DNA of 7,200 nucleotides from Bacillota bacterium (GCA_018725345.1 QLUI01000088.1:1-7200), one strand, 5' to 3'; counted from the first letter of the stretch, positions 1-6,615 are shown. The notes: generated by a model from the sequence alone, not told the origin. Numbers and translations: made by a program.

Positions 1-35
1 TTGAATGAGATGATTTCCTATGCAATAAAATATAC

Positions 36-64
36 AAACCGCGGCCTGAGGCAGCGGTTTTTTT
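36..64 (+). terminator. Rho-independent terminator just upstream of mnmE
   Basis: The arms AAACCGC (36-42) and GCGGTTT (54-60) are perfectly complementary. A further GCC/GGC pairing (44-46 with 50-52) closes on a TGA loop, with one G-A mismatch between the two stems. T residues continue to 64. This is a classic intrinsic terminator for the gene before mnmE, which in Bacillota is usually jag/khpB (known synteny; not visible here). It ends only 17 bases before the mnmE start codon. Transcription of mnmE must therefore read through it or begin around it. A TAAAAT -10-like hexamer lies at 26-31, but the -35 candidate TTGAAT (1-6) is 19 bases away, so a promoter is only a weak possibility. Confidence 0.8.
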
Positions 65-67
65 GAG

Positions 68-76
68 AGGTGGAGG
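68..76 (+). promoter_or_regulatory. Ribosome binding site of mnmE
   Basis: AGGTGGAGG ends five bases before the ATG at 82. It includes GGAGG at 72-76, a full anti-Shine-Dalgarno match. The upstream in-frame GTG at 70 lies inside this element, so the ATG is the true start. Confidence 0.8.
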
Positions 77-81
77 TTTGT

Positions 82-1467
82 ATGTTAGAAGAGACCATTG
101 TTGCTGTTGCCACTCCTCCTGGAGAAGGCGGTATCGGTATCGTCCGGATCAGCGGCTCTACAGCTTACTTCATCGGGCTGTCTCTTTTTCGCTTTAGCCG
201 GCAGGTGGTTAAACCTAAATCACATCGGCTCTATTATGGCCATGTAGTTAATCCTGCTGACGGGTGCGCAGTTGATGAGGCGCTAATTGCTTTTATGCGA
301 GCACCGCATACTTATACACGGGAGGATGTGGTAGAAATTAACTGCCACGGTGGAATTATGCCGCTCGCTAAGACTTTGGAATTGGTTTTAGCCGCAGGAG
401 CACATCTGGCACAGCCTGGCGAATTTACAAAGCGGGCTTTTCTCAATGGCCGGATTGATTTGGCGCAGGCAGAAGCCGTTATTCAGATTATCCGAGCCAA
501 AACAGAGCAAGCTATGGAGCTGAGTTTGGCACAGCTACAGGGCCGCCTTTCAAAACAAGTTAAAGTAGTCCGTCAGCCGCTTTTAAAGCTGCTGTCCCAT
601 CTGGAGGCAGCGATGGACTTTCCGGAACATCATGATGTTGAGGATTTGACTCTGGCGGAACTACGCGGCGCGACAACAAGAGCTTTGGCAGAAACAGAAG
701 CATTATTACAGACGGCTGATCAAGGCCGGATTATGCGGGAAGGAGTCCGCACCGCCATCATCGGTAGACCGAATGTGGGCAAAAGCTCACTTTTAAATGC
801 ATTACTGCGGGAACAACGTGCTATCGTAACTGCCGTTCCTGGCACTACCCGTGATATTTTGGAGGAAAGCATCAATTTAGGCGGAGTGGCGTTGACTATG
901 GTGGATACCGCAGGTATTAGAGAAACCGCGGATGAGGCAGAAAAAATCGGGGTGGAACGTGCAAAAAGGGCATTAAGGAATGCAGATTTGATTTTATATG
1001 TGCTTGATTTGTCTGTGGAAGTTGACACGGAAGATAGAGAAATTTTAAAATCAATACAAGAGAAACCCTGTATTCTTATCGGAAACAAAATAGATTTGAT
1101 AACCGATGGCCTTGCTTCTGCGAGTGAAATTGCTAGCGAGCTGCCGCCGCTTCCCTTCGTGCCGATGTCGCTCTTAGAAGGGCAGGGGTTGGAGCTGTTG
1201 GAGCAGACCATTATTTCGCTGATTTTTCAGGGGTCTGTGAAGGTTCCTCAGTCTGCCATGGTGACAACTGCGCGGCATAAGGATGCGCTTAAGCGAACCA
1301 GCCTAGCACTAGAGGAACTATTGGCGGCCTTGGCGGCAGGATGCGCCCCAGATTTGCTCGCTATCGACTTGTATGCCGCCGTGGAAGCTCTGGGGGAAAT
1401 TACCGGAGAGACGGTGGCTGCCGATTTAGCTGAAGAAATATTTCGTAATTTTTGTATCGGTAAATAA
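82..1467 (+). CDS. mnmE: tRNA uridine-5-carboxymethylaminomethyl(34) synthesis GTPase MnmE
   Basis: This cytosolic, potassium-activated GTPase works with MnmG to install the (carboxymethyl)aminomethyl group on C5 of wobble uridine 34 in certain tRNAs. The protein has 461 residues, close to the family norm of about 455. The N-terminal part (about 1-120) is the tetrahydrofolate-binding domain. A helical domain follows, interrupted by the G domain: P-loop GRPNVGKSS at 228-236, TTRD at 255-258, DTAG at 275-278 and NKID at 335-338. E287 matches the catalytic glutamate E282 of the E. coli enzyme by position. The chain ends in the hallmark CIGK with C458. The start is ATG 82, directed by GGAGG at 72-76; an in-frame GTG at 70 would add four residues but overlaps that site. 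The gene lies 21 bases before mnmG, so the two partner subunits are probably co-transcribed. No truncation or frameshift is seen. Confidence 0.97.
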   Translation: MLEETIVAVATPPGEGGIGIVRISGSTAYFIGLSLFRFSRQVVKPKSHRLYYGHVVNPADGCAVDEALIAFMRAPHTYTREDVVEINCHGGIMPLAKTLELVLAAGAHLAQPGEFTKRAFLNGRIDLAQAEAVIQIIRAKTEQAMELSLAQLQGRLSKQVKVVRQPLLKLLSHLEAAMDFPEHHDVEDLTLAELRGATTRALAETEALLQTADQGRIMREGVRTAIIGRPNVGKSSLLNALLREQRAIVTAVPGTTRDILEESINLGGVALTMVDTAGIRETADEAEKIGVERAKRALRNADLILYVLDLSVEVDTEDREILKSIQEKPCILIGNKIDLITDGLASASEIASELPPLPFVPMSLLEGQGLELLEQTIISLIFQGSVKVPQSAMVTTARHKDALKRTSLALEELLAALAAGCAPDLLAIDLYAAVEALGEITGETVAADLAEEIFRNFCIGK

Positions 1468-1475
1468 TTTAGTCT

Positions 1476-1479
1476 GGAG
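1476..1479 (+). promoter_or_regulatory. Ribosome binding site of mnmG
   Basis: GGAG lies nine bases before ATG 1489 and six bases before an in-frame TTG at 1486. The ATG is the stronger codon and gives a family-typical N-terminus, so it is preferred. The difference is a single residue. Confidence 0.6.
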
Positions 1480-1488
1480 TGAAAGTTG

Positions 1489-3384
1489 ATGATTTATTTG
1501 GGTGGAGAATATGACATTATTGTCATTGGAGCAGGCCATGCCGGCTGTGAAGCAGCTTTAGCTGCGGCCCGAATGGGTTGCAATACATTGCTTTTGACTA
1601 TCAATTTGGATGCCGTAGCTCTTATGCCATGCAACCCAGCTATTGGCGGGCCTGCCAAGGGACACTTAGTTCGAGAAGTAGACGCTTTGGGCGGCCAAAT
1701 GGGTAGAACGATCGATCAAACGAAAATTCAGATACGCATGCTAAATACTGCTAAAGGACCTGCGGTCTATGCGCTGCGGGCACAAGCCGATAAGTGGCTC
1801 TATCAGCAAACTATGCGCCTAGTATTGGAGGAAACAGCCAATTTGCACTTGCAGCAAGCAATGGTCGAGAGCGTACAAGTAAGAGGAGGCCGGGTTTGCG
1901 GTGTGGTTACACAAAATGGCGCTTCCTACCAGGCTGGGGCAGTGGTTTTGACGGCAGGCACTTATTTGCGTGGCAGCATAATTCTAGGGAATTTGCAGTA
2001 TTCCGGAGGGCCAAACGGTCAGCAGGCGAGCAACAAATTATCTGCTAATCTGCAGCAGTTGGGGCTGGAGTTGTTGCGGTTTAAAACAGGGACACCACCG
2101 CGCGTTCACAGAGATACTATTGATTTTTCCCGGACAAGTATTCAGCCAGGCGATGAGGAGGCGCACTTTTTTTCTTTTACAGAAACAGTTGCAAAAACAG
2201 AGCAGCTCCCTTGTTGGCTGACTCATACTACGGCAGAGACACACGCTATAATCAAGCAAAATCTCCACCGTTCTCCGCTTTATGGCGGTGAGATCAAAGG
2301 TATCGGGCCTCGCTATTGTCCTTCAATCGAAGATAAGGTGGTTCGCTTTAGCCAGCGTTCTTCACATCAGGTTTTTCTAGAACCTGAAGGACGGAATACC
2401 GCCGAATATTATGTCCAGGGCATGTCCACTAGCCTTCCCGAAGATGTCCAGCTAAAGATGCTACGTACAATCCCGGGGTTAGAACGGGTGAAGATGATGA
2501 GACCAGGCTATGCAATTGAATATGATTGCCTCAGTCCATTACAGCTTAGTCCTACCCTTGAAGTAAAGGAAGTGGACGGACTCTTTAGCGCAGGGCAGAT
2601 TAACGGTTCTTCTGGCTATGAGGAGGCGGCTGCGCAGGGAATTGTGGCCGGCATCAATGCTGCTTTGCTTGTTTCTGGCAGGGAACCATTGATGCTCGAC
2701 CGCTCGGAGGCATATATCGGCGTATTGATAGATGACCTGGTGACAAAGGGAACACTGGAACCATATCGGATCATGACTTCAAGAGCTGAATACCGCTTGC
2801 TTTTGCGGCAGGACAATGCAGATTTGCGGCTTACTCCTTTGGGTTACAGCGTTGGCCTGATTTCGCCGGAGCTTTACCTTAAATTTGAGCAAAAATATCA
2901 AGCGGTAGAGCGGGAAAAAAAGCGGTTAACTAAAGTTAATATCTCCGGTAATCACCAGATAAACACTATTTTAGCCTCCTTGGATAGTAGCCCGTTGAGT
3001 GGCTCTGTATGGGCAAGTCAGCTTTTAAAGCGGCCGGAAATAACTTATGAAAAACTACTGTTGTTGTTACAAGAAACTTGCCAATTGTCTCGGGAAGTAG
3101 CGGAGCAAGTGGAGATCCAGCTAAAATATGAAGGGTATATAGTAAAACAGCAACAACAGATTGACAGATACAGGAAGATGGAAAATAAACTGTTACCTAA
3201 CGATGGATCCTATAGCAAACTGGAGGCTCTTTCCCGTGAAGCCGCAGAAAAGTTGTTTAAAATAAGGCCGCGCTCCTTAGGCCAAGCAAGCCGCATCTCA
3301 GGCGTATCCCCGGCAGATATTGCCGTATTGCTTGTCTGGCTTGAGCAGCGGCGCCGTAAAGAAGAGATGAAGCATGGGGAATAA
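1489..3384 (+). CDS. mnmG: tRNA uridine-5-carboxymethylaminomethyl(34) synthesis enzyme MnmG
   Basis: MnmG (GidA) is the FAD- and NADH-dependent partner of MnmE. It builds the aminomethyl or carboxymethylaminomethyl group on U34 using methylene-tetrahydrofolate carbon. The protein has 631 residues, matching the long bacterial MnmG class (629 in E. coli). The Rossmann FAD-binding motif GAGHAG spans residues 14-19. CNPAIGGPAKGH follows, with C48, and RYCPSIEDK carries C277; these are the counterparts of the two conserved cysteines C47 and C277 of E. coli. The segments around SAGQINGSSGYEEAAAQG and TSRAEYRLLLRQDNAD are family signatures. The C-terminal helical domain, ending near QASRISGVSPADIAVLLVWL, is the MnmE- and tRNA-interacting part. 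The TAA stop overlaps the start of rsmG by 11 bases. The frame is intact. Confidence 0.97.
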   Translation: MIYLGGEYDIIVIGAGHAGCEAALAAARMGCNTLLLTINLDAVALMPCNPAIGGPAKGHLVREVDALGGQMGRTIDQTKIQIRMLNTAKGPAVYALRAQADKWLYQQTMRLVLEETANLHLQQAMVESVQVRGGRVCGVVTQNGASYQAGAVVLTAGTYLRGSIILGNLQYSGGPNGQQASNKLSANLQQLGLELLRFKTGTPPRVHRDTIDFSRTSIQPGDEEAHFFSFTETVAKTEQLPCWLTHTTAETHAIIKQNLHRSPLYGGEIKGIGPRYCPSIEDKVVRFSQRSSHQVFLEPEGRNTAEYYVQGMSTSLPEDVQLKMLRTIPGLERVKMMRPGYAIEYDCLSPLQLSPTLEVKEVDGLFSAGQINGSSGYEEAAAQGIVAGINAALLVSGREPLMLDRSEAYIGVLIDDLVTKGTLEPYRIMTSRAEYRLLLRQDNADLRLTPLGYSVGLISPELYLKFEQKYQAVEREKKRLTKVNISGNHQINTILASLDSSPLSGSVWASQLLKRPEITYEKLLLLLQETCQLSREVAEQVEIQLKYEGYIVKQQQQIDRYRKMENKLLPNDGSYSKLEALSREAAEKLFKIRPRSLGQASRISGVSPADIAVLLVWLEQRRRKEEMKHGE

Positions 3385-4081
3385 GCTGGCTGAATATTTT
3401 TCCGTCAGAGGTATTGCTTTGCCTGTTGCAGCAGTCCCTGTCTTTGATCGCTACTATGAACTTTTAATTAGCGCCAATGAAAAGATCAATTTGACAGGCA
3501 TAACTGAGCTGCAGGAAGTTTTTATTAAGCATTTTTTTGATTCCTTAGAGCTGCTAGCTTGGCGAAAGAAGTTGACCGGACTTCTCCTTGATGTAGGTAG
3601 TGGCGCTGGATTTCCTGGATTGCCGTTGAAAATTGTCTGTCCGGAAATTTCTTTGACGCTTCTGGATTCATCCCTTAAACGGGTGGCTTTTTTACAGGAA
3701 GTCGCTCGAGAGCTAGGTCTTCGGCAGGTAACAGCTTTACACGGGCGGGCCGAAGATTTCGGTCGCAATCAAGCTTACCGTGAGCGATTTCCGTTGGTTG
3801 TTTCCCGGGCTGTAGCAAGACTAAGCGTATTGTGTGAGCTTTGCTTACCCTTTGTGGAGCCAGGCGGATACTTTGTCGCCTACAAAGGTCCAGACGGCGA
3901 CGCGGAGTTGGCTGCGGCAGAGGCAGCTCTAATAGAGCTAGGTGGTCGGGAGGAGCCTGCTTGGCGCTATGCTCTCCCCCTAAACATGGGTCAGCGTCAG
4001 CTGATCCTGATCAAAAAAGAAAGGACGACTCCGGCCAAATATCCGCGCAAGGCTGGGATTCCTGAGAAAAGACCTCTTTGA
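3374..4081 (+). CDS. rsmG: 16S rRNA (guanine(527)-N(7))-methyltransferase RsmG
   Basis: RsmG (GidB) transfers a methyl group from S-adenosylmethionine to N7 of G527 in the 530 loop of 16S rRNA, near the decoding site. In several bacteria its loss gives low-level streptomycin resistance (family knowledge). The protein has 235 residues, normal for the family. The SAM-binding motif is DVGSGAGFPG at residues 73-82. VSRAVARL and the ending KYPRKAGIPEKRPL are typical of RsmG. The start is well fixed: an in-frame TGA at 3368-3370 excludes anything upstream, and ATG 3374 is the first start codon after it. The site before it is weak (AAGAAGAG, about 3359-3366). The 11-base overlap with mnmG suggests translational coupling. 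A strong inverted repeat begins at the last base of the stop codon and probably ends this transcript. Confidence 0.96.
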   Translation: MGNKLAEYFSVRGIALPVAAVPVFDRYYELLISANEKINLTGITELQEVFIKHFFDSLELLAWRKKLTGLLLDVGSGAGFPGLPLKIVCPEISLTLLDSSLKRVAFLQEVARELGLRQVTALHGRAEDFGRNQAYRERFPLVVSRAVARLSVLCELCLPFVEPGGYFVAYKGPDGDAELAAAEAALIELGGREEPAWRYALPLNMGQRQLILIKKERTTPAKYPRKAGIPEKRPL

Positions 4082-4121
4082 AAGTGAACTCGTTTCAGCA
4101 AAGCTGAAACGAGTTCACTTT
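4081..4121 (+). terminator. Perfect 19-bp inverted repeat after rsmG, probable terminator
   Basis: The left arm AAAGTGAACTCGTTTCAGC (4081-4099) and the right arm (4103-4121) are exact reverse complements around an AAA loop. TTTT at 4119-4122 is the only T run, and three of those bases are in the stem. It therefore looks like a terminator whose A- and T-rich ends are partly paired. Its place directly after the rsmG stop fits the end of the mnmE-mnmG-rsmG transcript. Because it is symmetrical it could act in both directions, although no convergent gene is present. The inner arms resemble parS half-sites, but the spacing is wrong for parS. Confidence 0.65.
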
Positions 4122-4224
4122 TCGACAACGTTTGCCGTCAGCTAACAAAAAAATCTCTTTGTGGCAGGAGACGGTAGCAAGTGCGCGAATACTTTAGTGT
4201 ATTGCACAGAAACGGGGTGGAAAA
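4122..4224 (+). other. Intergenic leader upstream of parA
   Basis: About 100 bases separate the inverted repeat from parA. They should hold the parAB promoter, but I see no convincing -35/-10 pair; TACTTT at 4190-4195 is a weak -10 candidate with no good -35. Two imperfect inverted repeats are visible. TTGCCGTC (4132-4139) pairs with GACGG..CAA (4170-4180, TAG bulge). GTGC and AATAC (4181-4192, GCG bulge) pair with GTATTGCAC (4199-4207). A G-rich ribosome binding site, GGGGTGG, lies at 4214-4220. Neither a riboswitch class nor a regulator site could be recognised. Confidence 0.35.
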
Positions 4225-5001
4225 ATGGCTCGTGTTATTGCGGTGACAAATCAAAAAGGAGGCGTTGGCAAGACGACCACCTCCGTCAACCTAAGCGCCT
4301 GTTTGGCTGCGGAGGATAAATCGGTCCTCCTTTTAGATATTGACCCGCAGGGAAATGCTACAAGCGGAATCGGGCTGGAGAAAAAAAATATCAAGATGTG
4401 CATTTATGATGCGCTGATCAATGACATTCCTCTCAAAAAAGTTATTCTGAAGCCACCGCTAGAGAGGGTGGAGGTGGTGCCAGCTACAATTCAACTGGCA
4501 GGAGCTGAAATTGAACTGGTTCCTACTATGTCGCGCGAGGTGCGGCTGCGTCGGGTTTTAGAGGAGATGAGGGGGAATTATGATTATGTAATCATTGACT
4601 GCCCGCCTTCGCTTGGGCTGTTAACTATTAACGCGCTCACTGCGGCAGACAGCGTTTTAGTGCCCATCCAGTGTGAGTATTATGCACTAGAGGGCCTTGG
4701 TCAATTAACAAACACGGTTAAGCTGGTGCAAAAACATTTAAACAGTCAGTTAGATTACGAGGGTGTTTTGCTTACTATGTATGACGCCCGGACTAATTTG
4801 GCAGCCCAGGTGGCAGAGGAAGTACATAAATATTTTGGCAGCAAAGTATTTAAAGCGGTTATTCCGCGCAATGTGCGACTTAGTGAGGCCCCGAGCCATG
4901 GGCAACCAATCATTACATATGACGAGCGCTCCAAAGGAGCGGAAATGTATATCCAGTTGGCAAAGGAAGTGATCGCTAATGGTCAGGAAACGGCTGGGTA
5001 A
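4225..5001 (+). CDS. parA: Chromosome-partitioning ATPase ParA (Soj family)
   Basis: ParA/Soj is a deviant-Walker ATPase that dimerises on ATP, binds DNA non-specifically and cooperates with ParB-parS in origin segregation. In spore-forming Bacillota it also influences DnaA activity (family knowledge). The protein has 258 residues, normal for chromosomal Soj. The deviant Walker A motif KGGVGKTT is at residues 11-18, with signature K11 and catalytic-site K16. The A' segment DIDPQGN starts at D38. Walker B is around IIDCPPS with D125. The C-terminal part contains RNVRLSEAPSHG, typical of Soj and ParA proteins. There is no N-terminal helix-turn-helix extension, so this is the small chromosomal type and not a plasmid-type ParA with autorepressor domain. 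ATG 4225 follows GGGGTGG by four bases. The 3' end overlaps parB by 23 bases. Unlike B. subtilis, no noc gene stands between rsmG and this gene. Confidence 0.96.
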   Translation: MARVIAVTNQKGGVGKTTTSVNLSACLAAEDKSVLLLDIDPQGNATSGIGLEKKNIKMCIYDALINDIPLKKVILKPPLERVEVVPATIQLAGAEIELVPTMSREVRLRRVLEEMRGNYDYVIIDCPPSLGLLTINALTAADSVLVPIQCEYYALEGLGQLTNTVKLVQKHLNSQLDYEGVLLTMYDARTNLAAQVAEEVHKYFGSKVFKAVIPRNVRLSEAPSHGQPIITYDERSKGAEMYIQLAKEVIANGQETAG

Positions 5002-5815
5002 AGGGTTGCAGGCACTAATTCCTGAAATTGAGGACGTACCTATTGCGGAAGCGCTGGAGCTTCCGATAGAGCAAATCCAACTTAATCCGTATCAGCCACG
5101 CAAAATGTTTAACGAAGAAAAGTTGGCGGAGCTGGCTAGGTCGGTTGAGCAGCACGGAATTTTGCAGCCGCTTATAGTCCGTCCTGCGAACCAGGGCTTT
5201 GAATTGGTGGCCGGGGAGAGACGATTGCGAGCAGCAGGAATTGCCGGGTTGGAACAAGTGCCTGTGGTGGTAAAACTGCTCTCGGATCGCGAAATGATGG
5301 AGATAGCCTTGATCGAAAACCTGCAGCGGGAAGATTTGAATCCCCTGGAGGAGGCTGAAGCGTACAAGAGGCTGCTGGATGAGTATGGTTACACCCAAGA
5401 GCAGTTGGCCGAGCGGATTGGGAAAAGCCGTTCAGCGGTGGCAAATATCTTGCGGCTACTTGCTCTGCACCCTGAAGTTCGGCGCGAGGTGGTGGACGGT
5501 CGTCTTAGCGAGGGACATGCCCGGGCGATTCTCGCTCTCTCCTTGGAAAAACAGGCTGATACAGCCAGAAAAGTAATTGAACTGGGGCTGTCCGTCCGGG
5601 AAACAGAACGGCTGACGAGCCAGTTGCCGAAAGCAAGAAGCGAGCTGGAGAAAAAGCCAGACAAAGATAGCTATCTTGCTGATTTGGAAGACCGGTTGCG
5701 ACAGGTATGTGGCACAGCTGTACATGTAAAAATGATTGGTAAAAGTGGAGGAAGGCTGGAAATCCAGTTTCATGATTTAGGCGAGCTGGAAAGGCTCTGT
5801 GAGTTGTTGTTTTGA
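4979..5815 (+). CDS. parB: Chromosome-partitioning protein ParB (Spo0J family)
   Basis: ParB/Spo0J is a CTP-dependent DNA clamp that loads at parS, spreads along the origin region, recruits SMC and stimulates ParA ATPase. The protein has 278 residues, close to B. subtilis Spo0J. The basic N-terminus MVRKRLGKGLQALIP is the usual ParA-stimulating peptide. The N-terminal domain (about 25-118) carries the CTP-binding boxes GERRLRA at 79-85 and ENLQRED at 113-119. A helix-turn-helix (about 137-160, YTQEQLAERIGKSRSAVANILRL) recognises parS. The last 40 or so residues form the dimerisation domain. The ATG start lies inside parA, with GGAAG at 4965-4969 as its ribosome binding site, so the two are probably translationally coupled. 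Two parS sites begin three bases after its stop. It is called ParB and not the paralogue Noc because of its pairing with parA, the nearby parS sites and the ParA-stimulating N-terminus. Confidence 0.96.
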   Translation: MVRKRLGKGLQALIPEIEDVPIAEALELPIEQIQLNPYQPRKMFNEEKLAELARSVEQHGILQPLIVRPANQGFELVAGERRLRAAGIAGLEQVPVVVKLLSDREMMEIALIENLQREDLNPLEEAEAYKRLLDEYGYTQEQLAERIGKSRSAVANILRLLALHPEVRREVVDGRLSEGHARAILALSLEKQADTARKVIELGLSVRETERLTSQLPKARSELEKKPDKDSYLADLEDRLRQVCGTAVHVKMIGKSGGRLEIQFHDLGELERLCELLF

Positions 5816-5818
5816 TAT

Positions 5819-5834
5819 TGTTTCACGTGAAACA
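5819..5834. promoter_or_regulatory. parS: parS site 1 (ParB-binding centromere)
   Basis: TGTTTCACGTGAAACA is an exact match to the 16-bp palindromic parS consensus known from B. subtilis and most other bacteria. It begins three bases after the parB stop. ParB is expected to nucleate here and spread over this region. Confidence 0.93.
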
Positions 5835-5840
5835 GTGAGC

Positions 5841-5866
5841 AATATTGTTTCACGTGAAACAATATT
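5841..5866. repeat. 26-bp perfect palindrome containing parS site 2
   Basis: The flanks AATAT and ATATT extend the parS symmetry to 13 bp per arm, centred between 5853 and 5854. Two more T residues follow, giving TTTT at 5865-5868, so as RNA it could fold into an A/U-rich hairpin with a short T run. That would sit between parB and DUF554 and might act as a weak terminator or attenuator. Site 1 lacks this extension. Confidence 0.75.
5846..5861. promoter_or_regulatory. parS: parS site 2 (ParB-binding centromere)
   Basis: This is a second exact copy of TGTTTCACGTGAAACA, with its centre 27 bp from that of site 1. Identity extends four bases to the left (ATAT), so a 20-bp direct repeat occurs at 5815-5834 and 5842-5861. 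The site lies in the leader of the DUF554 gene. Confidence 0.93.
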
Positions 5867-5873
5867 TTGCCAA

Positions 5874-5880
5874 AGAGGTG
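5874..5880 (+). promoter_or_regulatory. Ribosome binding site of the DUF554 gene
   Basis: AGAGGTG, with AGAGG at 5874-5878, lies seven bases before ATG 5886. It fixes the start there and not at an in-frame GTG at 5799, which would translate through both parS sites. Confidence 0.75.
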
Positions 5881-5885
5881 TAGTA

Positions 5886-6596
5886 ATGGATGTGTCATGG
5901 AGTTACGCGCTCCTGGGAACGGCGGTGAATGGAGCCGCCATTGTGGTTGGGGGCGTGCTTGGTGTTTTGTTAGGCAAGCACATTCCTGAGCGCATAAAGC
6001 AGCGGGTGCTTCAAGGGGTAGCCTTGTCAGTGCTATTAATTGGAATCAAAATGGCACTGGAGACGCAAAACTTGCTTGTGGTAGTATTTAGCATAGTAAT
6101 TGGCGGAATTGTGGGCGAGCTGCTGGGGATTGATGCTTGGCTGAGAAGAATAGGGGAATGGTTGGAGTTACAGGCATCACAGAGCGGGGCGGGTGTGGCT
6201 AATGCCTTTGTTTTTGCCACGCTCCTTTATGGCGTTGGCTCAATGGCGGTGATGGGAGCTTTGGAAAGCGGTCTGTTAGGGCGGCACCAGATTCTTTATG
6301 TTAAAGCCATCTTGGACGGTACCACCAGTGTGGCATTGGCCGCCTCCATGGGAATAGGAGTCAGTCTTTCAGCGGTGCCGATAGTTCTTTATCAGGGGTC
6401 AATTGCTCTAGTAGCAGGTTTATTGCAACCGTTTCTGGGGGCTAACGTGGTTGGCGAGTTGTCCGGAGTTGGCGGGTTGTTGATTTTGGCTGTCGGGCTA
6501 AACATGCTGGAGCTACAGGAAATTAAGGTGGCTAATTTTTTGCCTGCTTTTGCGGTGGCGCTGATCTGGGTAGGAATCCTGCCTACGCTCATTTAA
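5886..6596 (+). CDS. DUF554 family integral membrane protein (YqgA/YdfK-like)
   Basis: This is a very hydrophobic protein of 236 residues, the usual size of the DUF554 family (E. coli YqgA, B. subtilis YdfK). No member has an established function, and a transport role is only a general guess. Hydrophobic segments lie at about 8-30, 41-58, 62-82, 103-125, 146-185 (possibly two), 194-209 and 216-235, suggesting seven or so membrane passes. Glycine-rich signatures include VNGAAIVVGGVLG near the N-terminus, YGVGSMAVMGA at 115-125, KAILDGTTS at 140-148 and YQGSIALVAG at 169-178. ATG 5886 is chosen because the preceding frame merely reads the parS repeats. The gene follows parB by 70 bases and precedes the DUF4446 gene by 25 bases with no terminator between them, so the two are probably co-transcribed. 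The family assignment is from recalled motifs and length. Confidence 0.85.
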   Translation: MDVSWSYALLGTAVNGAAIVVGGVLGVLLGKHIPERIKQRVLQGVALSVLLIGIKMALETQNLLVVVFSIVIGGIVGELLGIDAWLRRIGEWLELQASQSGAGVANAFVFATLLYGVGSMAVMGALESGLLGRHQILYVKAILDGTTSVALAASMGIGVSLSAVPIVLYQGSIALVAGLLQPFLGANVVGELSGVGGLLILAVGLNMLELQEIKVANFLPAFAVALIWVGILPTLI

Positions 6597-6609
6597 ATAA
6601 TGTGGTTAT

Positions 6610-6615
6610 GGAGGT
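6610..6615 (+). promoter_or_regulatory. Ribosome binding site of the DUF4446 gene
   Basis: GGAGGT lies six bases before ATG 6622 and only three before an in-frame GTG at 6619. The spacing favours the ATG. Confidence 0.75.

Noticed and set aside
1..66. An open + frame from the window edge to TGA 64-66, as the tail of the upstream gene
   Set aside because: It would run through the whole terminator stem and T run. The other frames stop at 2-4 and 6-8, either of which could equally be the true end of the preceding gene, so no call can be supported.
70..81. Upstream GTG start for mnmE
   Set aside because: The GTG falls within the Shine-Dalgarno element that serves ATG 82, and the ATG gives the standard MnmE N-terminus.
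720..1211. A 163-codon open frame on the minus strand within mnmE
   Set aside because: It lies wholly opposite the conserved G domain of MnmE, its product is low-complexity and serine-rich, and it matches no family I recognise. It is a shadow of the real gene.
3801..3809. TTTCCCGGG in rsmG, resembling a Noc-binding site
   Set aside because: Only one half matches the ATTTCCCGGGAAAT pattern; the right half reads CTGT. No noc gene is present in the window, so chance is likely.
4092..4110. GTTTCA and TGAAAC half-sites in the inverted repeat, as a third parS
   Set aside because: The half-sites are seven bases apart instead of two, and the central CG is missing, so standard ParB binding is not expected.
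5799..5885. An N-terminal extension of the DUF554 protein from GTG 5799, containing a repeated IVSRET peptide
   Set aside because: The repeated peptide is simply the two parS sites read as codons. The extension overlaps parB and lacks a ribosome binding site, whereas ATG 5886 has AGAGGTG at the right distance and gives the family-typical length.
6601..6609. TGTGGTTAT, similar to a reverse DnaA box
   Set aside because: It has two mismatches to TGTGGATAA, is alone, and no A/T-rich unwinding region or cluster is near, so the origin itself is not in this window.
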